The notes under the pieces were generated by a model. It was not told where the DNA came from and made no database searches. It was given only the letters and a program-made list of their open reading frames with translations. Made by a program: the position numbers and the translations under genes. A DNA stretch of 53,226 bases, taken from NCBI GenBank assembly GCA_028280065.1, contig JANQMN010000001.1, positions 1 to 53,226 on the forward strand, written 5' to 3'. Source of the stretch: Hahella sp. Its GTDB lineage: Bacteria; Pseudomonadota; Gammaproteobacteria; Pseudomonadales; Oleiphilaceae. Positions 26,376 through 36,248 of the stretch are shown here, one piece after another; the first letter of the stretch is position 1; the number at the start of each line of letters is the position of its first letter.

Positions 26376-28261
26376 ATTTTGATTACCTTATATTTTTCTT
26401 TGGTGATTCCTTCAATAGACGGCAGCCAACTGTCGGCCAATACAATCCCTGGGTTACCTCGATAATGTTCCTTCAATGGTTTGGTCCCACCGTTCATTAG
26501 GCTGGTGCTGTCGAAAGTAGCCGTATTCGGGTTTAGACCCGGGATTGTTGCACCGCCGGCATACTCGTCGAACAGGCCGATACAATGCCCAAACTCATGA
26601 GCCCGCACTTTGGGTCCAAAGGTGCCATGAAGTTCCCACCAGGTGGAAGAATACCACCAGGCTGCGCTACCCCAAGTGCCCGTTGCCGCACCTTTATGAC
26701 AGTCCACTCTGACGTGTTCGCCGCTTTCCACAAAATCACAGATGACCTTCACCTGATATTTGCAACAAGCGTTATCTTTGTTGCAGCTACAACTGTCATC
26801 TCTTTTGCAGGCTTCCCTGTGCGCCTGAAATACATTGTTCCAGAAACCTTCGATTTGTGACTTCCAAGTGCTCTTCATCGCCGCTGTAATGGTCAGCCCA
26901 CCCTTGGGTATGAGTTTAATTTTGCCGGTAATGGTCATTAAGCCATCTTTAAACTCGGCATCGAAGTTGGCATCCCAACCATAAGAACCCGTACCCAATA
27001 CCCAGGTAGTTGAACCGGTTGGCCTGATCCACTTCGGTGTCGACCTCCGGCCACCAGTAATGCAGTTGGTTTTAATGCCGTTTGGCGCGCGCTCAAATTC
27101 CAGTTTTGGGTCGATGGAAAAGGCGGTTTCGCAGCGGCTGGTGGAGCCTTCAAACAGAAATTTTTCGCTTGGCCAGGTAGCGCTGTTCTTTTGACTAACC
27201 CAGGTGCATTCTACTGCCTTGTTCTTGACCGTGCCGGGGAGTTTTGCCACTTCCGCATTCGTTGCGGTGTTGCGTACCAACAGGTCAATTTTTTCGCCTT
27301 CCTGGATATTTTTGCAGGAGGCTAACAGCTCCACAGTATCGCCGCAGCGAACTTTTTCCTTACTCCAGCGCAGATTGAATAGTATTTTTACCCGCCCTTC
27401 CGGATCGATATAGTCTCTACGGTACTCTTCCTTGTTGTATAGGGGACATTCTTTTTTCATGCAGGCGTCCGGCCCACAGTCGAAAATTTTGGGGATCTCG
27501 GTTTCAGCGAAGAACATCGCTTCGACACGACGATTGATCTGGCTCCGGTAGTTGCTGTCACCAACGTTCTCTATAGGCCAGGTCTCCCCACAACCAACCG
27601 CTTTCGCTCCGCCGGGAAGTAAGAAATTAATACTGCCACGCATAGCTAAAGCCTCTTTTCCTTCGTCTGTATCCTCCATCAAATCTTTGAGTTCTGCCTG
27701 ATACTTCTCGAAGAATTTACCCCAGGTGAGTGGGCCGACAATGCCATCCTGCCCAATCCCAGCCTCCTTTTGGAAAGACTTGGTCGCCGCCCGTGTTTGA
27801 GGGCCGACGATGCCATCAACAGGGCCGGGATCGTGACCCGCCCAGCGCAAAATGTGCTGAATATCTTCAACCTTATGTCGGCCTTCCACGATGGTTACCC
27901 ATGCATCTTTGTTGTCTTCGATAACATGTAGAACCGAATGGGCGCGTTCTTTGGAGATGGTAACGTTGATTTGCTCTCCGCCCGAGGTATCCGTATGGCC
28001 GGCTATCAGCAGTTTTTCTTCAGGAAACTTATGGGCGGCCATCAACAGGGCTTTAACAACATCCAGACCGGCTATTTTTTCCTGTGCATCATCACCTAAG
28101 GTTTCTACGTCCTCACGATCCGGCAAAAAAACCGAACTGTTATGGCGGAATAGTACGTCTTCAAACTCAAGCACTCGCAACAGCATCACGCGTAGCTTGA
28201 AACGGTGTAACATACCAGTGAAGCCGTCGACTTTTTTGGGTTCTGCAACAGGTTCAGTCAT
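26372..28261 (-). CDS. OmpA-like/peptidoglycan-binding/metzincin-like protein
   Basis: 629 residues with no signal peptide. Domains in order: an OmpA-C-like domain (about 30-125, motif LLIAGHTDTSGGEQ and ISKERAHSV); a PG_binding_1 domain (about 130-185, GPVDGIVGPQTRAATKSFQ); a Cys-rich linker (NRRVEAMFF, CPLYNKEEY, about 243-290) and a beta-sandwich-like region (about 290-390); and a C-terminal metzincin-like domain (about 425-629) with HEFGHCIGLFDE (His555, Glu556, His559, Asp565) and a Met-turn SLMN (Met589). About 17 cysteines suggest disulphides and so an extracytoplasmic place of action. Absence of a signal peptide then suggests delivery by a dedicated machine. It could instead be a structural spore- or surface-type protein; the toxin role is inference. 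ATGA coupling to the next gene. Confidence 0.8.
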   Translation of the reverse strand: MTEPVAEPKKVDGFTGMLHRFKLRVMLLRVLEFEDVLFRHNSSVFLPDREDVETLGDDAQEKIAGLDVVKALLMAAHKFPEEKLLIAGHTDTSGGEQINVTISKERAHSVLHVIEDNKDAWVTIVEGRHKVEDIQHILRWAGHDPGPVDGIVGPQTRAATKSFQKEAGIGQDGIVGPLTWGKFFEKYQAELKDLMEDTDEGKEALAMRGSINFLLPGGAKAVGCGETWPIENVGDSNYRSQINRRVEAMFFAETEIPKIFDCGPDACMKKECPLYNKEEYRRDYIDPEGRVKILFNLRWSKEKVRCGDTVELLASCKNIQEGEKIDLLVRNTATNAEVAKLPGTVKNKAVECTWVSQKNSATWPSEKFLFEGSTSRCETAFSIDPKLEFERAPNGIKTNCITGGRRSTPKWIRPTGSTTWVLGTGSYGWDANFDAEFKDGLMTITGKIKLIPKGGLTITAAMKSTWKSQIEGFWNNVFQAHREACKRDDSCSCNKDNACCKYQVKVICDFVESGEHVRVDCHKGAATGTWGSAAWWYSSTWWELHGTFGPKVRAHEFGHCIGLFDEYAGGATIPGLNPNTATFDSTSLMNGGTKPLKEHYRGNPGIVLADSWLPSIEGITKEKYKVIKI

Positions 28262-28345
28262 GTTTCATACTTCCCGGAAAAATTATTGCACTGCAGATAG
28301 TTTGATTGGCGAAATAGTAAGCATGATTATTAATCTGTCTGGCGG

Positions 28346-28918
28346 TCAGGCCGCCATCCAATCTTCGTTTTCCAAATCAGGAAACGAGATCTTACAGTTC
28401 CCTGGCTTAACAATTCTCTCAACGATGGCTCTACCGCGACTGTCTGTCGTTCCCTCAACGTTTCGCCCACTGGGTAGCTTAATAATGTATCTTTCATTAG
28501 GCACTGCTTTGCCGCCGGCATCAACCAACTCGATTTCTACCCAGGTATAATCCCGCTTGGGTGGTTCCGGCGGCAGTGCGGGCGGGGCGGAATCAAACAC
28601 CTCTTTCGGTCGCCGTTTGAAATTATGAAAACTGCCTGGGTTGTGATACCGGTTCACTATCACCAGCTGCCCGGTCGCCAGTTCGTGGGCAATCAAGTGA
28701 TCGATATCCTTCTGGAAACTACGCGCATGGCTGCAGGAATCCAGCGCCAGAATAAAGTCGATATCCTGTCTTAGCGGAGAATTAGGAGGCATACTCCTCA
28801 AGAATGCGAGAGCTCCCTGAAAATCATTTAAGAAAGATATTTGAGGAGATGAACCTGCCGTCGCTTTTTCTATTTTCAATCGTTCATAGAACTGAAAATT
28901 GTTGGTAATCTGATCCAT
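28346..28918 (-). CDS. Small protein with secretion-associated C-terminal domain
   Basis: 190 residues. The N-terminal 110 are helical and polar with short motifs (LRQDIDFILALDSC, DIDHLIAHELATGQ). After a Pro-rich hinge (APPALPPEPP, 111-120) comes a beta-rich domain of about 65 residues: VEIELVDAGGKAVPNERY, LPSGRNVEGTTDSRGRA, CKISFPDLENEDW. I have seen this domain type at the C-termini of VgrG-like spikes and in proteins near type VI or extracellular contractile systems, where it may be a presentation module. It is the first gene of the four-gene cassette, 84 nt before the 629-residue gene. Confidence 0.72.
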   Translation of the reverse strand: MDQITNNFQFYERLKIEKATAGSSPQISFLNDFQGALAFLRSMPPNSPLRQDIDFILALDSCSHARSFQKDIDHLIAHELATGQLVIVNRYHNPGSFHNFKRRPKEVFDSAPPALPPEPPKRDYTWVEIELVDAGGKAVPNERYIIKLPSGRNVEGTTDSRGRAIVERIVKPGNCKISFPDLENEDWMAA

Positions 28919-29259
28919 ATTTCTCTATCCCGAACGCCTAGGCGAGGAATTCCGAAAAACTGTTCGCAGTTGGGCTTCATCGTTATTCACCCGGAACTAA
29001 CGTCTTTTGCATGACAATCTATCAGCAAAGAAGTGCGAACACTGGAGCTCCAATTACATAAGCGAAATTTTAATCTAATTCCCTTAAGACTTGTTCAGTT
29101 TTATCGCAATTTTTGTCTTCAGATGGGTGCTGAGCAGTGATTTCGGAGCTTTTTCCAGCCTGATGCCGAATCAAAAAAATCATTTTACGGGAATGCAACA
29201 AATCCTCATTTTTTTGGCGGATGGATGTGCAAGGATTGAATGAGGGAGATTCCTCGAGC
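28919..29259. other. Non-coding gap upstream of the cassette
   Basis: About 340 nt of AT-rich sequence between the cassette start and the end of the chemotaxis gene, both on the minus strand. It must contain the cassette promoter. I see no gene, clear terminator or convincing promoter pair in it. Confidence 0.5.
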
Positions 29260-31200
29260 CTAAAACCTAAACTGCGCCATTTGCTGTTCCAGATGGCGAA
29301 TCACTTTGTTGATTTCCTGACTCGATTGGTCTGAAGATAAGACCGCTTCAGCGGTTTGATCCGCTGATTTTTCGATATGCCCGACATTGTCGTTGATCTG
29401 GTTCGCAACCACCGTCTGCTGCTCGGCGGCAGCGGCAATTTCGGTAGCGGCATCGTGGAGGTCGGCGACCAATGTGCCGATCGTTTCGAACCGGGTATCC
29501 GCTTTGTGGAAACTTCCGGTAGATTCGTCAACGCTGTCGCCAGCGCGCTGGATTGCCTGGACGGCTTGCATACTACCTTTCTGTAAGCGCTCGATAATGC
29601 TTTGGATTTCCGTGGTGGATTGTTGGGTCTTGCTCGCCAAACTGCGTACTTCGTCCGCAACCACCGCGAATCCGCGACCGCTTTCACCTGCCCGTGCCGC
29701 TTCAATGGCGGCATTCAAGGCCAACAGATTGGTTTGTTCGGCGATATTGCCGATAACCGTCAGGACGGAACCGATTTCCTGGCTATGTCCGTTGACCTGT
29801 TCCACTACACCGGTCGCCGTATCGATTTCCTTGACCATGGATTCCAGTGAAGTTCTCGCCAAGCGCGAAATTTCCGCTGTTTCAACGGTTTCCCGGTTTA
29901 CGTTGTCTACTGTGTTGGCCACGGCTTGAATGCGGTCCGCAACCTTTTGCGCACTGCCGGTCATTTCGTCCAATGCGCCGGCGACCTGACGAATTTCCGT
30001 TTGCTGCAGCTTTACCGCATTGGCAACTATTTCACTGGCGCGTTTTTGCTCTTCAGACTGGCTTGTGGCCAGCGCTGTCGATTGGTGCACGTCCTTAACA
30101 ATATGCTGAATGCGCTCGATAAACTGATTCATGCCGGCAGCCATATGGGAGATTTCGTCCTTGCCTTTCAGTTGAACCCGTTGGGTCAGGTCAGCTTTAC
30201 CCTCTGCGATCGCCCAAATGGCGCGGTTGAGCCGTTCAACTTTCATCACCACTCTTATGCCCAAAATTATCGCCACCGCGAACAGCAATAACAACACACT
30301 GACAAGGCTTAGACTGACCAGGCTTTGCTCCAGGTCATCGACTCTGCTTTCAATAGACGCAAGTACTTGATCGTTTTGGGTATTTGCCCGTTGCTCGATT
30401 TGACCGAGACTGGCTTTTAACTGACCTGCCACATCGCTTGTGGTGGTGTTTAGCACCCTGTCCACCGCATCCGTGCTAGCTTGAATGGTAGCGCCGAACT
30501 GACTTTCCAGCCGCGCCATTTCCTCTTTGATGGCTGTCGTGCTCAAACCAACCTTAAACTGACCGATCACTTCCCCTTTTGGAGAAATATTGCTGGTGAT
30601 GACGACAATATCCGGGTCGGCTTCGGCTGCATTGAGTACCTTGCCTAGTCCACCTTTGCCTTTGCCCTGCTTGATGAGGTCTTTTACCACCGGGTCCGTA
30701 CGATCGACATAGCGCGTTATACGTTTCCCGTATTGATCGAAAAAAACGGCAAAGAGTATGGAAGGCCGGGCATCGGCCATTTCCACCAGTTGGGTCAAAC
30801 GTGGCACGTCTTGATCCCAAATAAAAGGCGCACCGACCAGTCCGATGACCTCTGCCAAACTTTGGGTTTGTTGAATGGCAACCTGTTTGGTTTTTACCGC
30901 AATTTGTTCTTGGCGTTCCGCTAATTGTGATTGCAACTGGCCCGACAGTTCAGTTGCGGTATTTTGGCGCATCAAATGCAACTGGTTCAGTAATTGCGCC
31001 TCAGCGGCTTTCAGATCCTTGGCTGTCGTATCGGTGCTCGCGGTTAACTTGGATTCCACCAGGTTGGCCAGGTCATCCGCTTTTAAGCGAATCAAGCCTT
31101 GATTGACCAGCAATTGCAGCGCACCGGCAATTATCAGAACCATGTAAACCGGCATTAACAGTTTGTTTTTCAAAACGCTTAGGAGAAAACGTGAATCCAT
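29260..31200 (-). CDS. Methyl-accepting chemotaxis protein
   Basis: 646 residues from ATG 31200 ([19 protein letters not shown] upstream; an alternative lies at 31242). A transmembrane helix (about 13-35), a periplasmic part of some 260 residues (about 36-295), a second helix (about 300-325), a HAMP domain, and a long cytoplasmic coiled coil with the signalling hairpin [20 protein letters not shown]. The N-terminal part lacks a CheR-binding pentapeptide at the C-terminus. The ligand is unknown. It forms a transcript of its own. Confidence 0.95.
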   Translation of the reverse strand: MDSRFLLSVLKNKLLMPVYMVLIIAGALQLLVNQGLIRLKADDLANLVESKLTASTDTTAKDLKAAEAQLLNQLHLMRQNTATELSGQLQSQLAERQEQIAVKTKQVAIQQTQSLAEVIGLVGAPFIWDQDVPRLTQLVEMADARPSILFAVFFDQYGKRITRYVDRTDPVVKDLIKQGKGKGGLGKVLNAAEADPDIVVITSNISPKGEVIGQFKVGLSTTAIKEEMARLESQFGATIQASTDAVDRVLNTTTSDVAGQLKASLGQIEQRANTQNDQVLASIESRVDDLEQSLVSLSLVSVLLLLFAVAIILGIRVVMKVERLNRAIWAIAEGKADLTQRVQLKGKDEISHMAAGMNQFIERIQHIVKDVHQSTALATSQSEEQKRASEIVANAVKLQQTEIRQVAGALDEMTGSAQKVADRIQAVANTVDNVNRETVETAEISRLARTSLESMVKEIDTATGVVEQVNGHSQEIGSVLTVIGNIAEQTNLLALNAAIEAARAGESGRGFAVVADEVRSLASKTQQSTTEIQSIIERLQKGSMQAVQAIQRAGDSVDESTGSFHKADTRFETIGTLVADLHDAATEIAAAAEQQTVVANQINDNVGHIEKSADQTAEAVLSSDQSSQEINKVIRHLEQQMAQFRF

Positions 31201-31343
31201 AGGGGGACAGCCTCTCTGGATTTTTGCCACTTTGGAGAGCATTAAGTAATTAATATCTACTCTACTAAAAGTAGTCGATAAAATTCGGCGAGGCGATGCC
31301 GGGCTGCCTGGACGGCGATAGGGCAGTTATCTTTGACAAGTCA

Positions 31344-31760
31344 TTAGGAAGTCGTTGGCGGTAAGCTATAGGTCCCCATGACATGTGCGACCGGTTCTTT
31401 TCCTTCATTGCAGAAAATCGAGACCTCACCAACGGCCAATCGTTTGCCCAGTTTCAATAGCCGGGTTTCGGCTCTGAGCAAGCCTGGTTGCGGTTTGTGC
31501 AGGAAGTTGATGTTGAGGTTGGTGGTAACCGCCAGCGCCACCGGGCCTAGTTGGGCAAGAATGGCCGCATAAAGTCCGGTATCCGCGATGGTCATCAGCG
31601 TGGGGCCGGAAACCGTGCCCCCCGGACGCAGGTTGTGGGCTTGGGTTTCCAGTTCGACAGTGGCCGTCATTTCCCCCACTTCCACAATCCGCATCGGAAA
31701 ATGTGTGAAGGCTTGTTCCAAAAATTCCTGCAGTTGACCTACGTTCATTTGAATGCTCAT
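31344..31760 (-). CDS. PaaI-type hotdog-fold thioesterase
   Basis: 138 residues. Hotdog fold with the GGTVSGPTLMTIADTGLYAA helix, which carries the catalytic acid of PaaI-like thioesterases, and typical strands (TATVELETQAHNLRPGG, LLRAETRLLKLGKRLAVGE). It probably hydrolyses acyl-CoA; the specific acyl group is unknown. The start is 41 nt after the Dabb gene on the same strand, suggesting an operon. Confidence 0.85.
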   Translation of the reverse strand: MSIQMNVGQLQEFLEQAFTHFPMRIVEVGEMTATVELETQAHNLRPGGTVSGPTLMTIADTGLYAAILAQLGPVALAVTTNLNINFLHKPQPGLLRAETRLLKLGKRLAVGEVSIFCNEGKEPVAHVMGTYSLPPTTS

Positions 31761-31801
31761 TGCAACCGGATTCCTCGTGACGGTAAAAGATCTAAACCTG
31801 A

Positions 31802-32098
31802 TTAACAGTCAAAGTCGAAGACCAGAACCTCTTCCAATAATGGATCAACCAGCCGTTGGAAGGCTTTGTGCACCGGATCGTTAAGATAGCGGTCACGGGC
31901 GTTGGCGTCTTCCATGGTGAGAATATAGCCATGGGTGTAACCTCGGGCTATTTTTTCCGGACTGTTGTCTGTCCCCATGCAGATATCCAGAACGCCGGGA
32001 ATATCCTCCGTCAATCTGCCGAATGCCTGATTAACCTGGTCAATTGCCGTCGGTTCAACATCTGCTTTGAACTTAAAAAGGACAATATGTTTCAGCAT
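31802..32098 (-). CDS. Dabb-domain stress-responsive protein
   Basis: 98 residues. A single alpha/beta-barrel Dabb domain (MLKHIVLFKFK at the start, then GYTHGYILTMEDANARDRYL and HKAFQRLVDPLLE). These dimeric ferredoxin-like proteins are common and of uncertain role. It is probably co-transcribed with the thioesterase. Confidence 0.88.
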   Translation of the reverse strand: MLKHIVLFKFKADVEPTAIDQVNQAFGRLTEDIPGVLDICMGTDNSPEKIARGYTHGYILTMEDANARDRYLNDPVHKAFQRLVDPLLEEVLVFDFDC

Positions 32099-32274
32099 TG
32101 TTTAGAATTCTCCAGGTCGGTAAAAACCGCTTCGTAAGAGCGGGTGTTTCCTGCTATTGTCTCCACGCATGATAATCAGTGTAATGGCGACCGTAAGAAT
32201 GGAGCAACTATTTACGGCATGCATCTGTTCATCGGAATCTATTTGTGAAATCTGACGGGAAATAAGGAACTCCC

Positions 32275-35211
32275 ATGTCCAAAAAAATCGCAGTATTACT
32301 TTTATTCTCGCTTTATGTAATCCCCACCTGGGGGCTTTCCCCCTATGGCCAGCCTGTTCCGCACGCACCGTCCGATCCCGGCTTGGCGGTCCCCAGGTTT
32401 GGCGAAGACTGGCAAACATTGGATACCGCCCACTTCCGGATTCATTTTGAAAGCCAACATCAGGCGTTTGCCCAGCGGCTTGCGGCGATTGCCGAAGTTG
32501 TTTACCGGAAAACTTCATTGTGGCTGGAATGGCAGCCGGCATCCAAGACCGAAGTAGTACTGCTGGATACCATAGACGCCTCAAACGGCGCCGCGACTCC
32601 CATTCCCTATAATCGGACCTTTCTTTACATGACAGCGCCTGCCGACGGTCAGCTGAAGGGCAACGAACCTTGGTTGGAACAGGTTTTTCTCCATGAGTAT
32701 GTGCATCTGTTACATCTCGACCAGGCAGGCGGTGTACCGGGTGTTTTACGAAAAATATTTGGCCGTCAGTTTTTTACATTCCCACAGATTTTCAGTCCAA
32801 GCTGGGTGACTGAGGGATTAGCGGTCTATGCGGAAACGGATCATCAGAAAGGGTTTGGCCGTGGGCAGAGTGCCATATATGACGCGATGATGCGCGCCGA
32901 AGTGATGAACGGCGTGCGTTCGCTAACCGAACTGAGTTACCACGGCTATTTCGGTACGGACTGGCCTCAAGGGCAAGTTTATCTCTACGGCTATTATTTC
33001 TTTGAGTTCCTGGCAGAAACCCACGGCGAAGAGACCGTCATCAGGTATATCCGCAACTGGAACCGCAATATCATTCCTTGGCGGATGGATGCGCGGGCCC
33101 GGCAGACGACCGGGTTAACCGGAGAAGCGCTATGGGACAAGTTCGTCGACTATCTGAACAACAAATTTGCGCCCACCATCACTCTGTTGAAAAGCAGACA
33201 GCCTGAATCGCAAAGCATACTGTTTGAAAATGGGCATGTACTTGCAAATCCGCGCTTTGCGCCGGATGGCAACTTCTATTTTTACGCTAATGATGGCCGC
33301 TCAATGCCGGAAATCCTTAGAACCAACGGTGAAAAAACCGAGGAAGTCGACGGTATCAACGGATTTATCGGATTTGATATCAACAGCCATGGCGACATTC
33401 TGCTAACCCGATACGAAGTTTGCGACAACACTCGAATTTTTGCCGATCTCTATCTGCAGGCTGCCGGCGATTCAGGCTGGCGCCGCCTCACCGAGTGTGG
33501 CCGCTATGCCCGGGCCTACTGGAGCCAAGACGGCCGGCAAATCGCCGCCGTGCAATTGGACGAGGGACGAACCCGCCTGGTGCTGCTCGACCGCGACGGT
33601 AATCAAACGGAGACCGTCAGCGAGTTCGGTTTTGGTGATGTTCTCGGCGAACTCGCTTGGTCTCCCGATGGCAAACGCCTGGTAGCTGCAATAAAACGCC
33701 AGCGGACCGGCTGGAATTTGGAATTGCTGGATATCGAGTCAAAAAGTTGGAAGTTGCTGACTCAGGATGTTCATTTGCAGAGCATGCCCAGGTTTACGCC
33801 GGATGGCAGTGCAATTGATTTTATCGCCGACTTTCCAATAGCCGCAGCAAATGAAAAACGGATACATAACCTGTATCGGATGAACCTTAGCGACCAATCG
33901 CTGCAACGGCTGACCTCGACCACTACCGCCGTTCTGGATTACGCTGTAACGCCTTCCGGCAATCAGGTTCGATTACTGGAATATACGGCCAACGGCCAGC
34001 GAATAGTCGAGCATTCTCTCAATCCTGAGGCAGCAGGAGTTGTTAAGCCGGCCGGCAACTCGGAAATGGCTGAAGCAACGGTCGCTGCCATAGCCAACTC
34101 AACGGAGTTTCAGCCAGGCCAGTATCGGGATATCGATAGCTATACGCCCTGGTCTTCCATGCGGCCCCGTTCCTGGTGGGCTTGGTTGAATGTCGATGGC
34201 GACAATAATGATTCGGTCGGTTTCCTCGTGGACGGTACTGACGCCTTGGGTATGCACCATTGGCAGGCAGCACCGGTTGTGTTCCTGGACAAGGAAGAAC
34301 TGGGAGGCAGTCTGCTCTATATCTTCAACAGCCGATTGGCCTTCACCTATACGGACTATATTGAAGCAATCCGGGATTTTGACGACGATCGTCCCGATTT
34401 ACCGGAAGTCTGGGACCGCGAGCGCCGCCTGCAGATGGTCTACCAGCAACCCTTCAGTTCACTGCGGCAAAGTTTTCAAGTGAACTTCGGTGTGGCGGGC
34501 GAGCAGATAACCCGCCATTTTGTCGATCAGGATGACTCGGAAGAAACCCTGAAGGTGGAAGATTACTTACTTGGGTTGTCTTTTACCTGGGATACTACCG
34601 AATGGTATTTGCATTCTGTTTCCCCGGAAGACGGCAGGCGCTTGATTCTCACGGCGGAAAACTATGATGCTCTCGACGACGGTGCTCAGGAAGGCTGGTT
34701 GGCGGTTGCCGATTGGCGCGAGTATCTGAGCATTTACAATAACCATGTACTGGCTGTTCGCTGGGTGGAAGGGCGTTCAGACGATACCACTTTCGGATTT
34801 CAGTTGGGTGGCTATGTAGACAGCTTCGCCGATTTGGGCGGACCCATTGGCTTCGGCAAGAACGAATACCGGTTAAGAGGTTATGAAGATGGCCTTAGGG
34901 CTTTACGCGGCCAGAATATTCGGGTGATATCCACCGAGTGGCGAATGCCCTTGGGAGAGTACTTTGATGGATTTTTCGTACCGCCGATAGGTTTGGCGAA
35001 ATCTTCCTTGGCGATTTTCGCCGAAACCGGAACTGCCTGGGACGATGGCGAACCGGAAACCTATTACAGCAGCGCCGGTGTGGAAATCAGCCCTACAATT
35101 TTGCTGGGCTATGATACCTTTAGCCTGGCGATGTCGTTTGGTGCCGCCTATGGATTCGATAATGATCTGGGTGGGACCGAACTATACCTGCGATTGGGGC
35201 TTTACTTGTAG
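32275..35211 (+). CDS. Gluzincin protease-propeller-outer membrane barrel fusion
   Basis: 978 residues. Signal peptide (about 1-20). A peptidase MA/gluzincin-type domain has HEYVH (His140, Glu141, His144) with a downstream glutamate ligand in WVTEGLAVYAE (Glu180). Residues about 230-640 form a TolB/WD40-like propeller (repeats around LANPRFAPDGNFYF, ELAWSPDGKRLVAAIK, QSMPRFTPDGSAIDFI). The C-terminal 330 residues form a beta-barrel like Omp85/BamA surface antigen (YRLRGYEDGLRAL, SSAGVEISPTILLGY, ending LRLGLYL). It would be an outer-membrane-anchored protease. The divergent start is preceded by a short region; a ribosome site precedes the ATG. Substrate unknown. Confidence 0.85.
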   Translation: MSKKIAVLLLFSLYVIPTWGLSPYGQPVPHAPSDPGLAVPRFGEDWQTLDTAHFRIHFESQHQAFAQRLAAIAEVVYRKTSLWLEWQPASKTEVVLLDTIDASNGAATPIPYNRTFLYMTAPADGQLKGNEPWLEQVFLHEYVHLLHLDQAGGVPGVLRKIFGRQFFTFPQIFSPSWVTEGLAVYAETDHQKGFGRGQSAIYDAMMRAEVMNGVRSLTELSYHGYFGTDWPQGQVYLYGYYFFEFLAETHGEETVIRYIRNWNRNIIPWRMDARARQTTGLTGEALWDKFVDYLNNKFAPTITLLKSRQPESQSILFENGHVLANPRFAPDGNFYFYANDGRSMPEILRTNGEKTEEVDGINGFIGFDINSHGDILLTRYEVCDNTRIFADLYLQAAGDSGWRRLTECGRYARAYWSQDGRQIAAVQLDEGRTRLVLLDRDGNQTETVSEFGFGDVLGELAWSPDGKRLVAAIKRQRTGWNLELLDIESKSWKLLTQDVHLQSMPRFTPDGSAIDFIADFPIAAANEKRIHNLYRMNLSDQSLQRLTSTTTAVLDYAVTPSGNQVRLLEYTANGQRIVEHSLNPEAAGVVKPAGNSEMAEATVAAIANSTEFQPGQYRDIDSYTPWSSMRPRSWWAWLNVDGDNNDSVGFLVDGTDALGMHHWQAAPVVFLDKEELGGSLLYIFNSRLAFTYTDYIEAIRDFDDDRPDLPEVWDRERRLQMVYQQPFSSLRQSFQVNFGVAGEQITRHFVDQDDSEETLKVEDYLLGLSFTWDTTEWYLHSVSPEDGRRLILTAENYDALDDGAQEGWLAVADWREYLSIYNNHVLAVRWVEGRSDDTTFGFQLGGYVDSFADLGGPIGFGKNEYRLRGYEDGLRALRGQNIRVISTEWRMPLGEYFDGFFVPPIGLAKSSLAIFAETGTAWDDGEPETYYSSAGVEISPTILLGYDTFSLAMSFGAAYGFDNDLGGTELYLRLGLYL

Positions 35212-35249
35212 TTGGTCATCGCGATCGAACGTTCAAAAGAAAGGGCTGC

Positions 35250-35729
35250 ATGATGAAACCCATATTAAAGAAAGCAGAAATTGACGCTATGGAAGGGTTG
35301 AAAAAGACGCATTTCCTGAACAACAACGCCGTTCGGACCAATAAGTCACTGGGAGATCTTACCGGTATTACCGGCTTTGGATTTCATATCATTGAAGTCC
35401 CTCCCGGATGCGATTCCACTGAAATGCATGTTCATTACTTTGAAGACGAATGTGTCTATGTGCTGAGCGGCCAGGGTACGGCCTCGATAGGAGCTAAGAC
35501 CTATGCCGTTGCAGAAGGGGATTTCATCGGTCATCCGGCGGCAACGGAAGCGCATAAGTTGGAAAACACCGGAACCGAGGTCCTTCGTTGTATTGTTGTC
35601 GGGGAGCGGTTGGACCATGACGTTGCCGACTACCCAAGATTAGGGAAGAGAATCTACCGGCAGAAAGGGCGCCCATGGGATTTGATCGGTATCGACAATA
35701 TTGAACATCCTGTAGCGGGGCAGAAATAG
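35250..35729 (+). CDS. Cupin-domain protein
   Basis: 159 residues. A single cupin beta-barrel with metal-site motif (MHVHYFEDECVYVLSGQG) and the second motif GDFIGHPAATEAHKLEN. No fused domain. The ATG at 35250 is followed at 35253 by a second possible ATG. The gene lies 38 nt after the barrel protease gene and 13 nt before a GNAT gene; the substrate is unknown. Confidence 0.85.
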   Translation: MMKPILKKAEIDAMEGLKKTHFLNNNAVRTNKSLGDLTGITGFGFHIIEVPPGCDSTEMHVHYFEDECVYVLSGQGTASIGAKTYAVAEGDFIGHPAATEAHKLENTGTEVLRCIVVGERLDHDVADYPRLGKRIYRQKGRPWDLIGIDNIEHPVAGQK

Positions 35730-35742
35730 AAAACCTTTACGC

Positions 35743-36207
35743 ATGAAATATACGATTACCCGGTTAAATCATCGCAAGTTGAGCATTGCCGAGGAAATTC
35801 ACGAGATTTCCCTGCAAGCCTATGCCGAAGAAGCGCAGCGACTTGCTTGCGAGGCTTTTCCGCCCCTTTCTGAAACAGTTGCAGATATCTTGCAGAGCCG
35901 CGAGAATTTTTTCGGTGCCATGGTGGAGGGAAAGCTGCTTGGCCTGGTGGGAATCTGCGATATTGCAGGCAATCTCACGATTACCCGGCTGGTGGTAAGA
36001 GCCGCATTTTTCCGTCGCGGTGTAGGTACCACACTGTTAACATGGCTATTAAAGCAGCACACCAAGCTTAATGTCGCTACGGCGCTGGAAAACCTGCCGG
36101 CAGTCCGTTGTTATGAAAAGCTTGGTTTCCAAATTACATCTACCCGTACCGATGATTTTACCGGGCTTACGCTGGTGGAATTTACCTGTAACTCAAATTT
36201 GGCATAG
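35743..36207 (+). CDS. GNAT-family N-acetyltransferase
   Basis: 154 residues. GNAT fold with acetyl-CoA loop region FFRRGVGTTLLTWLLKQH and the terminal strand AVRCYEKLGFQITS. It probably transfers an acetyl group to an amine of a small molecule or protein, but the acceptor is unknown. It follows the cupin gene directly (13 nt), so co-transcription is likely. Confidence 0.85.
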   Translation: MKYTITRLNHRKLSIAEEIHEISLQAYAEEAQRLACEAFPPLSETVADILQSRENFFGAMVEGKLLGLVGICDIAGNLTITRLVVRAAFFRRGVGTTLLTWLLKQHTKLNVATALENLPAVRCYEKLGFQITSTRTDDFTGLTLVEFTCNSNLA

Positions 36208-36248
36208 ATGATTCGGGGCAAAAAAACTCTATCCATGGAGGTACTTCC

